Of a stretch of 64,000 nt of DNA, positions 43,647 through 53,686 are shown one piece after another. Every line of letters begins with the position of its first letter. Position 1 is the stretch's first letter. The notes under the pieces were generated by a model. It worked only from the letters and a program-made list of their open reading frames with translations, ran no database searches and was not told the origin of the DNA. Source of the stretch: Sphingopyxis witflariensis. Its GTDB lineage: Bacteria > Pseudomonadota > Alphaproteobacteria > Sphingomonadales > Sphingomonadaceae. The stretch covers positions 62,001-126,000 of the forward strand of contig NZ_NISJ01000002.1 in NCBI RefSeq assembly GCF_002205635.1. The letters run 5' to 3'. Both the position numbers and the translations under genes were made by a program.

Positions 43647-44612
43647 CTAAACTCTGAGGGCCGCGGCGCCCCAGGTGAAGCCACCACCCATCGCCTCGAG
43701 CACCACCAAATCGCCGCGCTTGATGCGCCCGTCGCGCACTGCGAGGTCGAGCGCCAGCGGCACCGAGGCCGCCGACGTGTTGGCATGCTGGTCGACGGTC
43801 ATCACGACGCGCGCGGGGTCGAGCCCCAGTTTTTTGGCGGTCGCATCGATGATCCGGCGGTTCGCCTGATGCGGCACGACCCAGTCGACGTCGCTCGGCG
43901 ACAGGCCGGTATCTTCCAGCACCTCGCCCAGCACCGATGCAAGGTTGGTGACCGCGTGGCGGAACACTTCGCGCCCGTGCATGCGGACATGACCGACCGT
44001 GCCGGTGGTCGACGGCCCGCCATCGACATAGAGCATGCCCGAATATTTGCCGTCGGCATGAAGCCGCGTCGCGAGGATACCCTGATCGTCGTCGACATCC
44101 TTTGCCGACAGCACAACCGCGCCGGCGCCGTCGCCAAAAAGGACGCAGGTCGTGCGGTCTTCCCAGTCGAGGATGCGGCTGAAGGTTTCCGAACCGATGA
44201 CCAGCGCGTGTTTCGCGGCGCCCGTGCGCAGCATCGAATCGGCGACTGTCACGGCATAGAGAAAGCCCGAGCAGACCGCAGCGACGTCAAAAGCGATGCA
44301 ATCGGGTGCGCCGATCAACGCCTGCACCTTGGTCGCACTGGCCGGAAATGTGTTGTCGGGGGTCGCGGTCGCGAGGATGATCAGGCCAATGTCCGAAGGC
44401 TGAAGCCCGGCGGCGGCAAGCGCCTGCTGCGCAGCGGCGGCGCCGAGCGTCGCGGTCGTCTCATCGGGTTCGGCGATATAACGGAAGCGGATACCGGTGC
44501 GTTCAACGATCCATTCGTCGCTCGTATCGACTCGCTCGGCGAGTTCAGCGTTCGACACGCGGGTGCGGGGCAAGGCCGACCCGGTGCCGGCCAATATGGC
44601 GCGGAGGGTCAT
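43647..44612 (-). CDS. fabH: Beta-ketoacyl-ACP synthase III
   Basis: Starts fatty-acid synthesis by joining acetyl-CoA (or a similar acyl-CoA) with malonyl-ACP. 321 residues. Catalytic Cys114 in [13 protein letters not shown], His near 247 in VPHQANRRI, and Asn near 277 in [10 protein letters not shown]. The start overlaps the plsX stop as ATGA, so the two are coupled. Confidence 0.96.
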   Translation of the reverse strand: MTLRAILAGTGSALPRTRVSNAELAERVDTSDEWIVERTGIRFRYIAEPDETTATLGAAAAQQALAAAGLQPSDIGLIILATATPDNTFPASATKVQALIGAPDCIAFDVAAVCSGFLYAVTVADSMLRTGAAKHALVIGSETFSRILDWEDRTTCVLFGDGAGAVVLSAKDVDDDQGILATRLHADGKYSGMLYVDGGPSTTGTVGHVRMHGREVFRHAVTNLASVLGEVLEDTGLSPSDVDWVVPHQANRRIIDATAKKLGLDPARVVMTVDQHANTSAASVPLALDLAVRDGRIKRGDLVVLEAMGGGFTWGAAALRV

Positions 44613-45643
44613 GCTGCGTCGCCGTTACGGAAATTGGCCAGATCCTGCGTCACCTGCCGCGTAATGTCCTTTTCGATCAGCTCGGCGCACAGGTGGACGC
44701 AATTGGCGACCCCCTTGGCATCCGCGCTGCCATGGCTTTTCAATACGACGCCGTTCAATCCCAGGAAGACGGCGCCATTGTGATTATTGGGGTCGAGATG
44801 GTGGCGCAGCAGCTCGGTCGCCGGACGCGAGATCAGAAAGCCGATCTTCGAGCGGGTCGAGCTGGTGAAAGCGCGGCGCAACAGGTCGGTCACGAAACGC
44901 GCCGTCCCCTCAATCGTCTTCAGCGCGATATTGCCCGAAAAGCCGTCGTGGACGATCACATCGACATCGCCGCGCGACAATTTGTCACCCTCGATGAAGC
45001 CGGTGAAATCCATCGGCAGACCCTTCGCAGCGCGCAGCATCGCCGCGGCATCGCGAATCTCGTCGGTGCCCTTCAATTCCTCGGTGCCGATGTTGAGCAG
45101 CGCAACGCGCGGGCGTTCCAGCCCCATCGCGGTGCGCGCATAGGCCGCGCCCATCACCGCAAATTGCGTGAGGTTGTTGGCGTCGCAGTCGGTGTTGGCG
45201 CCGAGGTCGAGCATCACGACGTCATTGTTGCCGAGAGTCGGGAGCAGCGCCGCCAGCGCGGGACGGTCGATCCCCGGCATGGTGCGCAGCGCAACCTTTG
45301 CCATCGCCATCAGCGCCCCGGTATTTCCCGCAGACACGGCACCGCCGGCATCGCCGCGCTTCACCGCGTCGATCGCCAATCCCATCGACGTGCTCTTCGC
45401 CTTGCGAAGCGCCTGACTGGGCTTGTCTTCGCCGGTGACGACACCATCGGTGTGGATGATGTCGGTCGCCGCGCGGAGATTCGGGTGATTTTCGAGGGCG
45501 GCTTTGATCCGCACCTCGTCGCCGACGAGGAGGAAGCGGAGGCCGTCATGCTTGTGGCGTGCCATCGCCGCGCCTGCGCACATCACGCGCACGCCGACGT
45601 CACCGCCCATCGCATCGATTGCGATTCGCGGTGTCAGGCTCAT
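44609..45643 (-). CDS. plsX: Phosphate acyltransferase PlsX
   Basis: Makes acyl-phosphate from acyl-ACP for phospholipid synthesis. 344 residues. [12 protein letters not shown] at the start, [13 protein letters not shown] near 100, LDLGAN and [16 protein letters not shown] are all family blocks. It lies in the common rpmF-plsX-fabH order, with rpmF 22 bases upstream. Confidence 0.96.
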   Translation of the reverse strand: MSLTPRIAIDAMGGDVGVRVMCAGAAMARHKHDGLRFLLVGDEVRIKAALENHPNLRAATDIIHTDGVVTGEDKPSQALRKAKSTSMGLAIDAVKRGDAGGAVSAGNTGALMAMAKVALRTMPGIDRPALAALLPTLGNNDVVMLDLGANTDCDANNLTQFAVMGAAYARTAMGLERPRVALLNIGTEELKGTDEIRDAAAMLRAAKGLPMDFTGFIEGDKLSRGDVDVIVHDGFSGNIALKTIEGTARFVTDLLRRAFTSSTRSKIGFLISRPATELLRHHLDPNNHNGAVFLGLNGVVLKSHGSADAKGVANCVHLCAELIEKDITRQVTQDLANFRNGDAA

Positions 45644-45665
45644 GATGACGCCCTCCGGCTAATGA

Positions 45666-45845
45666 TTAAGCGCCGACCGACACCACTTCGCGGCCATTAT
45701 AATGGCCACAGGCGTTGCACAGATTGTGCGGGCGCTTCAGCTCGCCGCAATTCGGGCATTCCTGGAAGGCTTCAACCTTCAGGCTGTCGTGGCTACGACG
45801 CATGCCACGCTTCGAGGGCGAGGTTTTTCGCTTGGGGACGGCCAT
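45666..45845 (-). CDS. rpmF: 50S ribosomal protein L32
   Basis: 59 residues, beginning [20 protein letters not shown], with C30, C33, C43 and C46 forming the zinc site (CPNC and CNAC). Start at 45845 and TAA at 45668-45666. First gene of rpmF-plsX-fabH. Confidence 0.97.
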   Translation of the reverse strand: MAVPKRKTSPSKRGMRRSHDSLKVEAFQECPNCGELKRPHNLCNACGHYNGREVVSVGA

Positions 45846-45898
45846 GATATTTCCTGCATTCTTAAATGTTTACACGAATCGGCAAACCCGGATTTGTC

Positions 45899-45916
45899 AT
45901 TCCCGTTGCCGGGAAT
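45899..45916. repeat. Small hairpin of the GTCA/TGAC repeat type upstream of rpmF
   Basis: ATTCCCG and CGGGAAT pair around TTGC, preceded by GTC. The 337 bases between rpmF and the MAPEG gene otherwise hold only promoter-like sequence and no gene I can support. Confidence 0.45.
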
Positions 45917-46182
45917 AACTGGCCCGCCCGCCGTGCCGAAGCCCGTTCCTGCCTGGATATGACAAGAAAAATCTTCCGCCGAAGGGTGCCTCAACGCCTG
46001 ATGGTGTCGGGTGCCGGATTGGGCGGGGCTATAGCGTTTTCGCCCGCAAAGGCAAGCCCCGGATCGCGTTCGAGGCGATGAGGTTGCGGGCGGGTGCGCT
46101 TGCCCTTCCCTTATGGGAATGCCACACCTCGCGCCTCGCCGGACCGCAGGGGCGCGCCGGCCGATCCACTTGGGGGATAACT

Positions 46183-46623
46183 ATGATCTTGTTGCCTGTC
46201 AGCCTGACGATCGCCGCGGGAGCGGCACTGCTCAACCTTTGGCTTTCGGTTCGCGTCGGGCGGGTGCGGACGAAAGAGAAGGTCTTTGTCGGTGACGGCG
46301 GCAATGAATTGGTGATGCGGCGCATGCGCGCACACAGCAATTATGTCGAAAACACGGCTTTCGTGCTGATCCTGCTCGCGCTCGTCGAGCTTGGCCTTGG
46401 GTCGTCGATGTGGCTGTGGGGCGCCGGCGCGCTCTATCTGGTCGGCCGCATCCTGCACGCGATCGGTATGGACGGGGCGATGTGGGGCCGGATGGTCGGC
46501 ACGATCATCACCATGCTGACCCAGCTTGGCCTGGCCGCCACCGCGCTGACCGCCGTCTACATGACCCCGACGAGCTTCACCTCGGTCGATGTCACCGAGA
46601 CGGTGGTTCTGGAACAGAAATAG
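46183..46623 (+). CDS. MAPEG-family membrane protein
   Basis: 146 residues, four membrane helices. RMRAHSNYVENTAFVLILLALVEL is the hallmark of the family that includes microsomal glutathione S-transferases. In bacteria the function is mostly unknown, possibly glutathione-linked detoxification. The start at 46183 follows GGGGGATAACT. Confidence 0.9.
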   Translation: MILLPVSLTIAAGAALLNLWLSVRVGRVRTKEKVFVGDGGNELVMRRMRAHSNYVENTAFVLILLALVELGLGSSMWLWGAGALYLVGRILHAIGMDGAMWGRMVGTIITMLTQLGLAATALTAVYMTPTSFTSVDVTETVVLEQK

Positions 46624-46629
46624 GCTCAG

Positions 46630-46653
46630 CCCCCTCCCGCCTGCGGGAGGGGG
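46630..46653. terminator. Hairpin between convergent MAPEG and MBL genes
   Basis: CCCCCTCCCGC and GCGGGAGGGGG form an 11-bp stem with a CT loop, ending directly at the MBL stop codon. Confidence 0.7.
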
Positions 46654-47325
46654 TTAACCCGCCGTCCCCAGCACCATATCGCCGACAAAGGGATTGCTGC
46701 GCCGTTCGTGCGCAAAGCTGCTGCGCGCGCCATGCCCGGGCAGGAAAGTCGTGTCGCCGCCGAGCGGCCACAATTTCTGCGTGATCGAATCGAGCAATTG
46801 CTGATGATTGCCGCGCGGAAAATCGGTGCGGCCGATCGATCCCTGGAAAATCACGTCGCCGACGATCGCGAGTTTCGATGGCGCATGATGGAAAACGACA
46901 TGGCCGGGCGTGTGGCCGGGGCAATGAATGACGTCGATCGTCAGATTGCCGACGGTCACCGTGTCGCCATCGACCAGCCAGCGGTCGGGCTCGAACGATT
47001 CGCCCACCATGCCGAAACGGGCGCCATCCTCGGCGAATTGCGCGATCCAGAAACGGTCGTCCTCATGTGGTCCCTCGATCGGCACGCCGAGTTCCTTCGC
47101 GAGCATCCCCGCCTGCCCGCAATGATCCATATGGCCATGGGTGACGAGGATCTTCTCGACCTCGACCCCGGTCTGCTTGATCGCTTCCTTCAGCTTGTCG
47201 AGGTCGCCGCCGGGATCGACGAAAGCCGCCTTGTTGGTCTCGGTACACCAGAGGAGGGTGCAATTCTGCTGAAAGGCGGTGACGGGCACGATCGCGGCGC
47301 GCAGCGGGGGATTGGGAGCGTTCAT
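46654..47325 (-). CDS. Metallo-beta-lactamase-fold hydrolase, glyoxalase II-like
   Basis: 223 residues. The metal motif is HGHMDH (63-68), with HCPGHTPGHVVF, VGDVIFQGSIGRTDFP and LPGH downstream. This is the YcbL-type glyoxalase II group, which hydrolyses thioesters such as S-lactoylglutathione. The start at MNAPNPPLR (47325) is chosen from the conserved N-terminus; an open frame continues upstream without meaning. Confidence 0.9.
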   Translation of the reverse strand: MNAPNPPLRAAIVPVTAFQQNCTLLWCTETNKAAFVDPGGDLDKLKEAIKQTGVEVEKILVTHGHMDHCGQAGMLAKELGVPIEGPHEDDRFWIAQFAEDGARFGMVGESFEPDRWLVDGDTVTVGNLTIDVIHCPGHTPGHVVFHHAPSKLAIVGDVIFQGSIGRTDFPRGNHQQLLDSITQKLWPLGGDTTFLPGHGARSSFAHERRSNPFVGDMVLGTAG

Positions 47326-47372
47326 GCCGGCTGATGTGGGCAAAGCGCGCGGATTTGGCAATACCGGGCGCC

Positions 47373-47921
47373 TCAGCGCAGCGTCATCATATCGCCTTCG
47401 ACATTCACCGCGTCGAGTTTCGAGAGAAAGCTCTGTCCGAGCAGCGAGACCCCCATATCGGCGTCGATCACCGCCGCCTGCACCCCGCGCACTTCGATCC
47501 CGCCGATTTCGACGCTGTTGAGCATGACAACCCGCATCGGCACCTCGCCGCCCGCGGTGCGCGCCGTGCCGACGACCGGCAGCCCGTCGACGTCGATCCC
47601 GATCGCCTCGGCATCGCGGCGGGTCAGCGCGACGATCGACGCCCCGGTATCGACCATCATCTTGATGCTCGCCCCGTCGACACGCGTATCGGCATAGAAA
47701 TGCGAGTCGCCCGAGCGCCCCAACTGCACCGCGCCCGACCCGGTTTTTCGGGCTGATGCCGACGACCAGCCGCTTCCGCCACGCTGGCTCCAACCGCCAT
47801 CATCGACGGATTTTACGGTCGATTGTCCGGTATCGTCACCGGCAGTCCGGCTGGCGCAGCGCGCCATGCCGACCGATGTTGCCGCGATCATCGCGGCCAT
47901 AACAAGGATGCGCCCCAACAT
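47373..47921 (-). CDS. Retropepsin-like aspartic protease, TIGR02281 type
   Basis: 182 residues. One N-terminal membrane helix or signal (about 3-20), a Gly/Ser-rich linker, then FYADTRVDG and the active motif DTGAS (91-95), with MGVSLLGQSFLSKL near the end. Single-domain proteases of this type must dimerise, as in retroviruses and in rickettsial APRc. Role in the periplasm unknown. The start at 47921 is the most likely of several. Confidence 0.85.
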   Translation of the reverse strand: MLGRILVMAAMIAATSVGMARCASRTAGDDTGQSTVKSVDDGGWSQRGGSGWSSASARKTGSGAVQLGRSGDSHFYADTRVDGASIKMMVDTGASIVALTRRDAEAIGIDVDGLPVVGTARTAGGEVPMRVVMLNSVEIGGIEVRGVQAAVIDADMGVSLLGQSFLSKLDAVNVEGDMMTLR

Positions 47922-47974
47922 GAGGGCCTGTGTTGCAGAATTGCGTTGGAGAATCGTTAAATGCGGGCGCCTGC

Positions 47975-48592
47975 TCAGCGGGGCGTTTCGATGAAGCCGC
48001 GCCATAGCGGGGTATCGCCGCGCACCGAATAGGCGATCCGCGCGCACGCATAGGGGCGATCCCCGCGATTATCAGCCTCGGCGGCGGTCAGCGGCCATGC
48101 CGTCGCAGAACGCGCCGACCAGCAGGCGAGTGCTTCGGCTTCGGGCCGCGCGGCGATCTCGGCCTTGTCGGCGGCCGAATAGGAAGCGGGGATATTCCAT
48201 CCCAATATCCGGCGTTCGATCGGGTCCGGTGCCTTGAGCAGCGCACCAAAGGCGCCGCAGGGGTCGTCGATCATCGCCGCGATTGCGCTGCGATCGGCCT
48301 CGCCCAGCCAGCGGCCACCGAGCAACGGCTGCCAGCGGCTCTCATCGCGCGATTGCAGCGCGACGAATAATTCGTCCGCTGCCGCCTCGAACCGCGCCTG
48401 CCAGGGCGAATCGGCGGCCAGCGGGGCAAGCCTCGCGGGCACAGCCGCTTCTTCGGGCGCGATCGCGACCAGCGGCGCCGATGAGGCGGCGTCAGAGGTT
48501 GAAACGGGCAAAGTGACGCAGCGGCCCTCGGCGGCGGCCGGCGTTGCAACGAAAGCGGCGGCAAGCGCCGACGAAATCAGGAAAGCGCGCAT
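47975..48592 (-). CDS. Secreted protein of unknown function
   Basis: 205 residues with a clear signal peptide (MRAFLISSALAAAFVATPAAAEG). The mature part is acidic and Ala-rich, with three or four Cys (CVTLP, DDPCGAF, ALACWSA, YACARIAY) that may form disulfides. Aromatic, Trp-containing strands near the end suggest a compact domain. I do not recognise the family. It lies 53 bases upstream of the protease gene and may be co-transcribed. Confidence 0.7.
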   Translation of the reverse strand: MRAFLISSALAAAFVATPAAAEGRCVTLPVSTSDAASSAPLVAIAPEEAAVPARLAPLAADSPWQARFEAAADELFVALQSRDESRWQPLLGGRWLGEADRSAIAAMIDDPCGAFGALLKAPDPIERRILGWNIPASYSAADKAEIAARPEAEALACWSARSATAWPLTAAEADNRGDRPYACARIAYSVRGDTPLWRGFIETPR

Positions 48593-48680
48593 GGCCGGCA
48601 GTTTATCAGCAATGGCTGCACCTGTCATGAACCGGTGGAGCGCGGCCTTGTAACAGCTTCGAGGAGCAGACACTTCCCCA

Positions 48681-48766
48681 CCCCTCGTCATGCCGGACTT
48701 GATCCGGCATCCATTCGGCGGCGGCGGCATAGACCCCGGATCAAGTCCGGGGTGACGATAGAGGGG
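48681..48766. repeat. Paired-hairpin intergenic repeat, GTCA-CCGGACTTGATCCGG type
   Basis: TGCCGGA-CTTGA-TCCGGCA and ACCCCGGA-TCAAG-TCCGGGGT are two hairpins, mirrored to each other and flanked by GTCA and TGAC. A near-identical pair in opposite order is at 50600. Confidence 0.8.
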
Positions 48767-48783
48767 TAGTCAGACACGCCACC

Positions 48784-49509
48784 TCACTCGCCAACCGGAA
48801 GTCCTTCGCGCATCCAGCCCGGCGCGCGGGCCACATCGATATTCTCGACCCGGCGATGCTCGACCGACCAGCCAAGCTCGGGATAGGCGACGACCTGCCG
48901 CTTCGCATCGGCTTCGGCCAGCGGCACGACGACCAGCCGCCGGTTGACCTTTTGCCGCCAGTTCATCCGCGCGGTGTTCTCCTGCCCGACATAACAGCCC
49001 TTCGAAAAGCTCACCCCGTTCAGCTCGACCGCATTGCATTCCAGCCAGAGCGTCGTCCCGTCGCCAAGCTCGGCGCGGCCTTCGGTGACGCCGAGCGCCA
49101 GCCGGTGCGCGCGCCACGCAGCATCGGCGCCCTCGCCTTCGTCGGCTGGTTCCAGCCACCGTTGGCCAAGGCCGGACAAGCGCGGATCAACGACGCCAAG
49201 ATCGCCCACCGGCGCCCAATGGACGGCCAGATCGGGTTCACGCTCAATTATGATCGCGCGGCGCAGACGATAGAGTTTCAGCCTTTTGGCCAAATCATCC
49301 GCCGCATGACGCTCGCAATCGATCAATATATCGTCTTCATCGCCCCAGATCAGGAAATCGAACAGCGCCTTGCCCTGTGCGCTGAGCAGCGCCGCCCAGA
49401 CGGGTAGATTGCCCGACACATCATTGGTCACCAGCCCTTGCAGGAAACCACGGACATCCTCGCCCGCAAGACGGATAAGCGCGCGATCGTTCAGGGTGGT
49501 ATTGGTCAT
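48784..49509 (-). CDS. ygfZ: Folate-binding YgfZ/GcvT-like protein
   Basis: 241 residues. KGCYVGQE (170-177) is the signature with the conserved Cys. [18 protein letters not shown] at the start matches the GcvT fold. YgfZ/IBA57 proteins use tetrahydrofolate to help repair or build iron-sulfur clusters. It diverges from pyrC with a 60-base gap. Confidence 0.92.
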   Translation of the reverse strand: MTNTTLNDRALIRLAGEDVRGFLQGLVTNDVSGNLPVWAALLSAQGKALFDFLIWGDEDDILIDCERHAADDLAKRLKLYRLRRAIIIEREPDLAVHWAPVGDLGVVDPRLSGLGQRWLEPADEGEGADAAWRAHRLALGVTEGRAELGDGTTLWLECNAVELNGVSFSKGCYVGQENTARMNWRQKVNRRLVVVPLAEADAKRQVVAYPELGWSVEHRRVENIDVARAPGWMREGLPVGE

Positions 49510-49569
49510 GGCGATAATCTAGGGACGCGGCAGCCAAAACCAAGCATCCATTTCACTCGCGAGAGACAT

Positions 49570-50592
49570 ATGACCGACCGCATCACCATCCGCCGCCCCG
49601 ACGACTGGCACGTCCATCTGCGCGACGGGGCGATGCTCGACCATGTCGTGCCTTATACCGCACGTCAGTTCGCTCGGGCGATCGTGATGCCCAACCTGTC
49701 GCCGCCGGTGACGACGGCGGCCGAAGGCATCGCCTATCGCGACCGTATCCGCGCCGCGGTCCCGGCCGGGGTCGACTTCACCCCGCTAATCGTCGCGTAC
49801 CTCACCGACAACAGCGACCCCGGCACAATGGCGCGCGGCCATGCCGAAGGGGTGTTCACCGCCGCGAAGCTCTACCCCGCAAACGCGACCACGGGCAGCG
49901 CGCATGGCGTGACCGATGTCGCGAAGATCATGCCCGTGCTGGAACGCATGGCCGAGATCGGCATGCCTTTGCTCATCCACGGCGAAGTCACCGACCATGA
50001 CGTCGATATTTTCGACCGCGAGGCGGTGTTCATCGACCGCACGCTGGCGCCGCTGGTGAAGCAGCTTCCCACGCTCAAGATCGTCTTCGAACATATCACG
50101 ACGGCCGAGGCGGCTCAGTTCGTCGCCGACGCCCCCGCCAATGTTGCCGCGACGATCACCCCACAGCATTTGCACATCAACCGCAACGCCATGCTCGTCG
50201 GCGGCATCCGTCCGCACGCTTACTGCCTGCCCGTCGCCAAGCGCGAGGCGCATCGCGTCGCGGTCCGCGCCGCCGCGACCTCGGGCTCGCCCAAATTCTT
50301 CCTCGGCACCGACAGCGCACCGCACGCGGTGCACACCAAGGAAGCCGCATGCGGCTGCGCCGGCATCTTCAATGCGCCCTATGCGCTCGAATCCTATATC
50401 ACCGCCTTCGATCAGGACGGCGCGCTCGACAAGTTCGAGGGTTTTGCCAGCGAGCATGGTCCGAATTTCTATGGCCTGCCGCTCAACAGCGGCACGATCA
50501 CCCTCGAGCGCGGCGAGACGGTAGTTCCCGAACGCTGCGGCGAGGTTGTCCCTTTCCATGCGGGCGAAACGCTGGGGTGGAAGCTGGTTTAG
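49570..50592 (+). CDS. pyrC: Dihydroorotase
   Basis: Closes carbamoyl aspartate to dihydroorotate. 340 residues, class II (homodimer) type. [10 protein letters not shown] gives zinc ligands H14 and H16, [10 protein letters not shown] the carboxylated K100, and later LLIHGEV, FEHITT and FLGTDSAPH the remaining ligands. The ATG at 49570 is preceded by GAGAGACAT; an upstream in-frame start at 49438 lies within the reversed ygfZ gene. Confidence 0.95.
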   Translation: MTDRITIRRPDDWHVHLRDGAMLDHVVPYTARQFARAIVMPNLSPPVTTAAEGIAYRDRIRAAVPAGVDFTPLIVAYLTDNSDPGTMARGHAEGVFTAAKLYPANATTGSAHGVTDVAKIMPVLERMAEIGMPLLIHGEVTDHDVDIFDREAVFIDRTLAPLVKQLPTLKIVFEHITTAEAAQFVADAPANVAATITPQHLHINRNAMLVGGIRPHAYCLPVAKREAHRVAVRAAATSGSPKFFLGTDSAPHAVHTKEAACGCAGIFNAPYALESYITAFDQDGALDKFEGFASEHGPNFYGLPLNSGTITLERGETVVPERCGEVVPFHAGETLGWKLV

Positions 50593-50599
50593 ACCAACC

Positions 50600-50667
50600 T
50601 TCGTCACCCCGGACTTGATCCGGGGTCCATGCGGTCATGGATGCCGGATCAAGTCCGGCATGACGAA
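50600..50667. repeat. Paired-hairpin intergenic repeat, second copy of the CCGGACTTGATCCGG type
   Basis: ACCCCGGA-CTTGA-TCCGGGGT and TGCCGGA-TCAAG-TCCGGCA, flanked by TTCGTCA and TGACGAA. It lies between convergent pyrC and rarD-like genes. Confidence 0.8.
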
Positions 50668-50672
50668 GACAG

Positions 50673-51596
50673 TCAAGCCACCGCCAGCATCCGCTCCGCG
50701 CGCATCTTGCGCCACATGTCGAAGCTGAAGATCGCGATGCTGATCCAGATCAGCAGGAAACAGACGAGCTGCACGGGCTTCAACGGTTCGTCAAACACGA
50801 ACAGGCCGAGCAGGAAAACGATGCTCGGCGCAAGATATTGCACGAATCCCAGTGCGGCAAAGCTCATCCGCCGCGCCGCCGTCGCGAACAGGAGCAGCGG
50901 CACCGCGGTGACGACACCCCCGGCCGCGAGCAACAGACTGATCCCCGTACCGGTTCCGAAACCCCGGCCATCGCCGATCCAGAGATAATATCCCGCCGCC
51001 GCGATCGCCACCGGCATCAGCAAGGTCGTCTCGATCGCCAGGCCGGGCAGCGCCCCGACCGGTATCACCTTGCGGATCAGGCCATAGAAGGCGAAGGTGA
51101 AAGCCAGCGTCAGGCTGATCCACAGCGTATCGAGCGCGCCCGCGAGCAGGATGGCGACGCCCACCGCCGCAAAGGCAACCGCAAGCGCCTGCAGGCGACT
51201 GAGCCTTTCGCCCAGAAAGATCATCCCCAGCATCACATTGACCAGCGGATTCAGATAATAGCCAAGGCTGGCCGCCAGCACATGATCGGTGAAGATGGCA
51301 TTGATATAGACCAACCAGTTCAGCGCGATCAGCGCCGAACTGGCGATCAGCATCCGCAGCACGCGCCAATCCCTGAACGCCGCCAGATAGTCGCCGATCT
51401 GCCGCCGGAAGATCATGATCAGGAAGCATAGAGGCAGCGACCAGATGATCCGCTGCGCCAGCACCTCCACCGGCGGAACGCTGGTCAATAATTTGAAGAA
51501 GAGCGGAACGATGCCCCAGATCGCATAGGCGGCAAGGGCATAGGGCAAGCCGCCCTGATGGCTTCCCGCGGGGGCGGGCGCCGATGGCTGGGTCAT
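50673..51596 (-). CDS. rarD: RarD/EamA-family permease
   Basis: 307 residues with ten membrane helices. YALAAYAIWGIVPLFFKLL is the RarD start, followed by EVLAQRIIWSLP and NWLVYINAIFTDHVLAASLGYYLNPLVNVMLGMIFLGERL. RarD proteins are drug/metabolite exporters, and the natural substrate is unknown. The ATG at 51596 is chosen from the hydrophobic start of the family. Confidence 0.9.
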   Translation of the reverse strand: MTQPSAPAPAGSHQGGLPYALAAYAIWGIVPLFFKLLTSVPPVEVLAQRIIWSLPLCFLIMIFRRQIGDYLAAFRDWRVLRMLIASSALIALNWLVYINAIFTDHVLAASLGYYLNPLVNVMLGMIFLGERLSRLQALAVAFAAVGVAILLAGALDTLWISLTLAFTFAFYGLIRKVIPVGALPGLAIETTLLMPVAIAAAGYYLWIGDGRGFGTGTGISLLLAAGGVVTAVPLLLFATAARRMSFAALGFVQYLAPSIVFLLGLFVFDEPLKPVQLVCFLLIWISIAIFSFDMWRKMRAERMLAVA

Positions 51597-51618
51597 GATA
51601 CGGCTCGTTTCGGGGGGA

Positions 51619-51840
51619 TCAGATGAGGCCACCGCCGAGCATCAGTCGCAGAGCACCGACGACGACGACGACGATGTTCAAATTGCGTCCGCTCGTCCTG
51701 TCCGACATTGCGCCCAGCGCAAGGCCGATCACGGCGAAAGGAATGATCACCCAATTCGCCCAACCGAGGAACGGGATGAAAGCGAAAACCGCGAGAATGA
51801 GCGCGATGACGCCAATGGCGAGCGAGGCGATGTTGAGCAT
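51619..51840 (-). CDS. Small two-helix membrane protein
   Basis: 73 residues, MLNIASLAIGVIALI to the terminal LMLGGGLI. Two strongly hydrophobic helices flank FLGWANWVIIPFAVIGLALGAMS. It resembles many unnamed DUF proteins. No good ribosome site precedes the ATG. It lies 22 bases upstream of the rarD-like gene. Confidence 0.7.
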   Translation of the reverse strand: MLNIASLAIGVIALILAVFAFIPFLGWANWVIIPFAVIGLALGAMSDRTSGRNLNIVVVVVGALRLMLGGGLI

Positions 51841-52019
51841 GGGCGAAGTGTCGCATGCCGCCCGCGATGCGGCAAGGCCTTTCGGTTCGTCGCCGTCAGC
51901 ACTCGGTTCGTCTTGTTGCCTAGGGTTAATGCAACGCCCCGCAGATTCCAACCGTTCTCCCCCCGAAGCACCCGCTCCCGTCGCCGGGATCGAGGCGCAA
52001 AACCAGGAAAGGACTTGAT

Positions 52020-52418
52020 ATGCGTAATTTCACCAAGGGCCTGACCGGCGCTTTCATCGCCGCCAGCATCCTCGCAACCACCCCGGCCTATGCCGGCATC
52101 GCCGCTCCCGCGCAGGCGGAGGGCTATCATAGCCTCGATCAATCGGCCGGCTTTCACAAGAAGCGCAAGGGTCACCGCCATTATGCGCGCGACGAGCGCC
52201 TCGGAGCGAATAGCCGCGTCTGGCGCGGCAATGACGGCCGTTATCACTGCAAAAAGGATAATGGCACCACCGGCCTGCTCATCGGCGGCGCCGTTGGCGG
52301 CCTGGCCGGCAACGAAATCGCCGGCCGCGGCGACAAGCTGCTCGGCACCGTAATCGGTGCGGGCGCGGGCGCCCTGCTCGGCCGCGAGATCGACCGTGAC
52401 AAATATCGCTGCCGCTAA
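52020..52418 (+). CDS. Glycine-zipper outer-membrane or periplasmic protein
   Basis: 132 residues. Signal peptide ending AYAG (about 25). GLLIGGAVGGLAGNEIAGRGDKLLGTVIGAGAGALLGREID is the 2TM glycine-zipper domain found in the Rickettsia 17 kDa antigen and SmpA-like proteins. A basic CKKDNG region precedes it. The ATG follows AGGAAAGGACTTGAT. Probably an envelope protein. Confidence 0.88.
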   Translation: MRNFTKGLTGAFIAASILATTPAYAGIAAPAQAEGYHSLDQSAGFHKKRKGHRHYARDERLGANSRVWRGNDGRYHCKKDNGTTGLLIGGAVGGLAGNEIAGRGDKLLGTVIGAGAGALLGREIDRDKYRCR

Positions 52419-52480
52419 GCGATAAGCGATCCCATTGCAGGCGCGGGTCCGAGACCCCTCCGCCCGCACCGGCGATGGAT

Positions 52481-52507
52481 GAGGGCGTCAACCTGGTTGG
52501 CGCCCTC
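52481..52507 (+). terminator. Hairpin after the glycine-zipper gene
   Basis: GAGGGCG-T-CAACC pairs with GGTTG-G-CGCCCTC as one 13-step stem with a single G-U. No T-run follows. Confidence 0.5.
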
Positions 52508-52599
52508 TACGCGTTCAGAATGTGCCCCTTTCGCCTTGCCCCGCCGGGGTTCTTGCCGCAGAAGCGCGCTTTGTTGCGCACCTTCGGAAAGGACCGACG

Positions 52600-53151
52600 A
52601 TGTTGAACGGCCCCCTTCTTGTCACCGAGCGGCTGATCCTGCGGCCACCCGCAACCGAAGATTTCGACGGCTTTGCAGAAATGAGCGCCGAAGCCGATAC
52701 GATGCAGTTCCTCGGCGGCACTTGCCCCCGATCGCAGGCGTGGCGGCTGTGGTGCACCCTCGCCGGCGCTTGGCACATCCGTGGCTTTTCGATGTTTTCG
52801 GTAATCGAGCGCGAAACCGGCGAATGGGTTGGACGGCTGGGTCCGTGGGAACCCGATGGCTGGCCCGCTCCCGAGATCGGCTATGGCGTCCGCGCCAAAT
52901 TTGCTGGCAAAGGCTATGCGTTCGAGGGCGTGATCGCGGCATGCGACTTCGCGGTCGATTTCCTGAAATGGCCCGAACTGATGCACTGCATCGATCCCGC
53001 CAACACGCGATCGCAGGCACTCGCCGCGCGGCTCGGCGCGACGAACAGCGGCCCGACCCGGCTGCCCGCACCGCTTGAGGACATATCGGTCGACGCATGG
53101 AAGCAAAGCGCTGACCAGTGGCGGGTAAAGCGCAAGGAGTTACGGCCGTGA
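52600..53151 (+). CDS. GNAT acetyltransferase, RimJ/RimL type
   Basis: 183 residues. TERLILRPPATEDFDGFAEM is the start of the RimJ/L-like group, with GWPAPEIGYGVRAKFAGKGYAFEGVIAACDFA forming the acetyl-CoA-binding Q/R-x-x-G-x-A region and DPANTRSQALAARLG the late helix. Substrate unknown. Start at 52600 with GGAAAGGA before it; the stop overlaps the next gene by GTGA. Confidence 0.9.
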   Translation: MLNGPLLVTERLILRPPATEDFDGFAEMSAEADTMQFLGGTCPRSQAWRLWCTLAGAWHIRGFSMFSVIERETGEWVGRLGPWEPDGWPAPEIGYGVRAKFAGKGYAFEGVIAACDFAVDFLKWPELMHCIDPANTRSQALAARLGATNSGPTRLPAPLEDISVDAWKQSADQWRVKRKELRP

Positions 53152-53600
53152 GCGACCGCTCAGGCGACCATCATATCGACCCCGAACGCGCGCAGTTCGA
53201 CGCCTTCAAGGCGCTACCACGCGATACGCCCATCCATATGCTCAACCTCGTGCGCTTCAAGGAACAGGCGACCTATCCGGCCGACCATGCTCTCGCCGGG
53301 CAGGGCCTGAGCGGTGCCGAAGCCTATGCCCATTATGGCGCCGACAGCGGCGCCGTGTTTCAGCGCGTCGGCGGCCGCATCGTCTGGCGCGGGACGATGG
53401 AGGCCATGGTCATCGGGCCGGACGGGGAATATTGGGACGCTATGTTCATCGCCGAATATCCGAATAGCGGCGCCTTCATGGAAATGGTGACCGACCCCGT
53501 CTATCGCGTAGCGGTGTTCCATCGGCAGGCAGCGGTCGAAACCTCGCGGCTGATCCGCTGCGATCCGAAAGCGTCTCAGGCCGGTACAGTTTTTGGCTGA
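53148..53600 (+). CDS. DUF1330-family protein
   Basis: 150 residues. TPIHMLNLVRFKEQATYP, then EAYAHYGADSGAVFQRVGGRIVWRG and AEYPNSGAFMEMVTDPVY fit the dimeric alpha/beta-barrel fold of DUF1330. Function unknown. The GTG at 53148 has AGGAG eight bases upstream and overlaps the GNAT stop. Confidence 0.85.
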   Translation: MSDRSGDHHIDPERAQFDAFKALPRDTPIHMLNLVRFKEQATYPADHALAGQGLSGAEAYAHYGADSGAVFQRVGGRIVWRGTMEAMVIGPDGEYWDAMFIAEYPNSGAFMEMVTDPVYRVAVFHRQAAVETSRLIRCDPKASQAGTVFG

Positions 53601-53686
53601 CAAACCCCTGCCCATTCGCGAAATTTGCTCATATTTCCTTGATCCTATACCGGCAATTCCGGTGGAAGATTAGGGGAGTGTTCGCA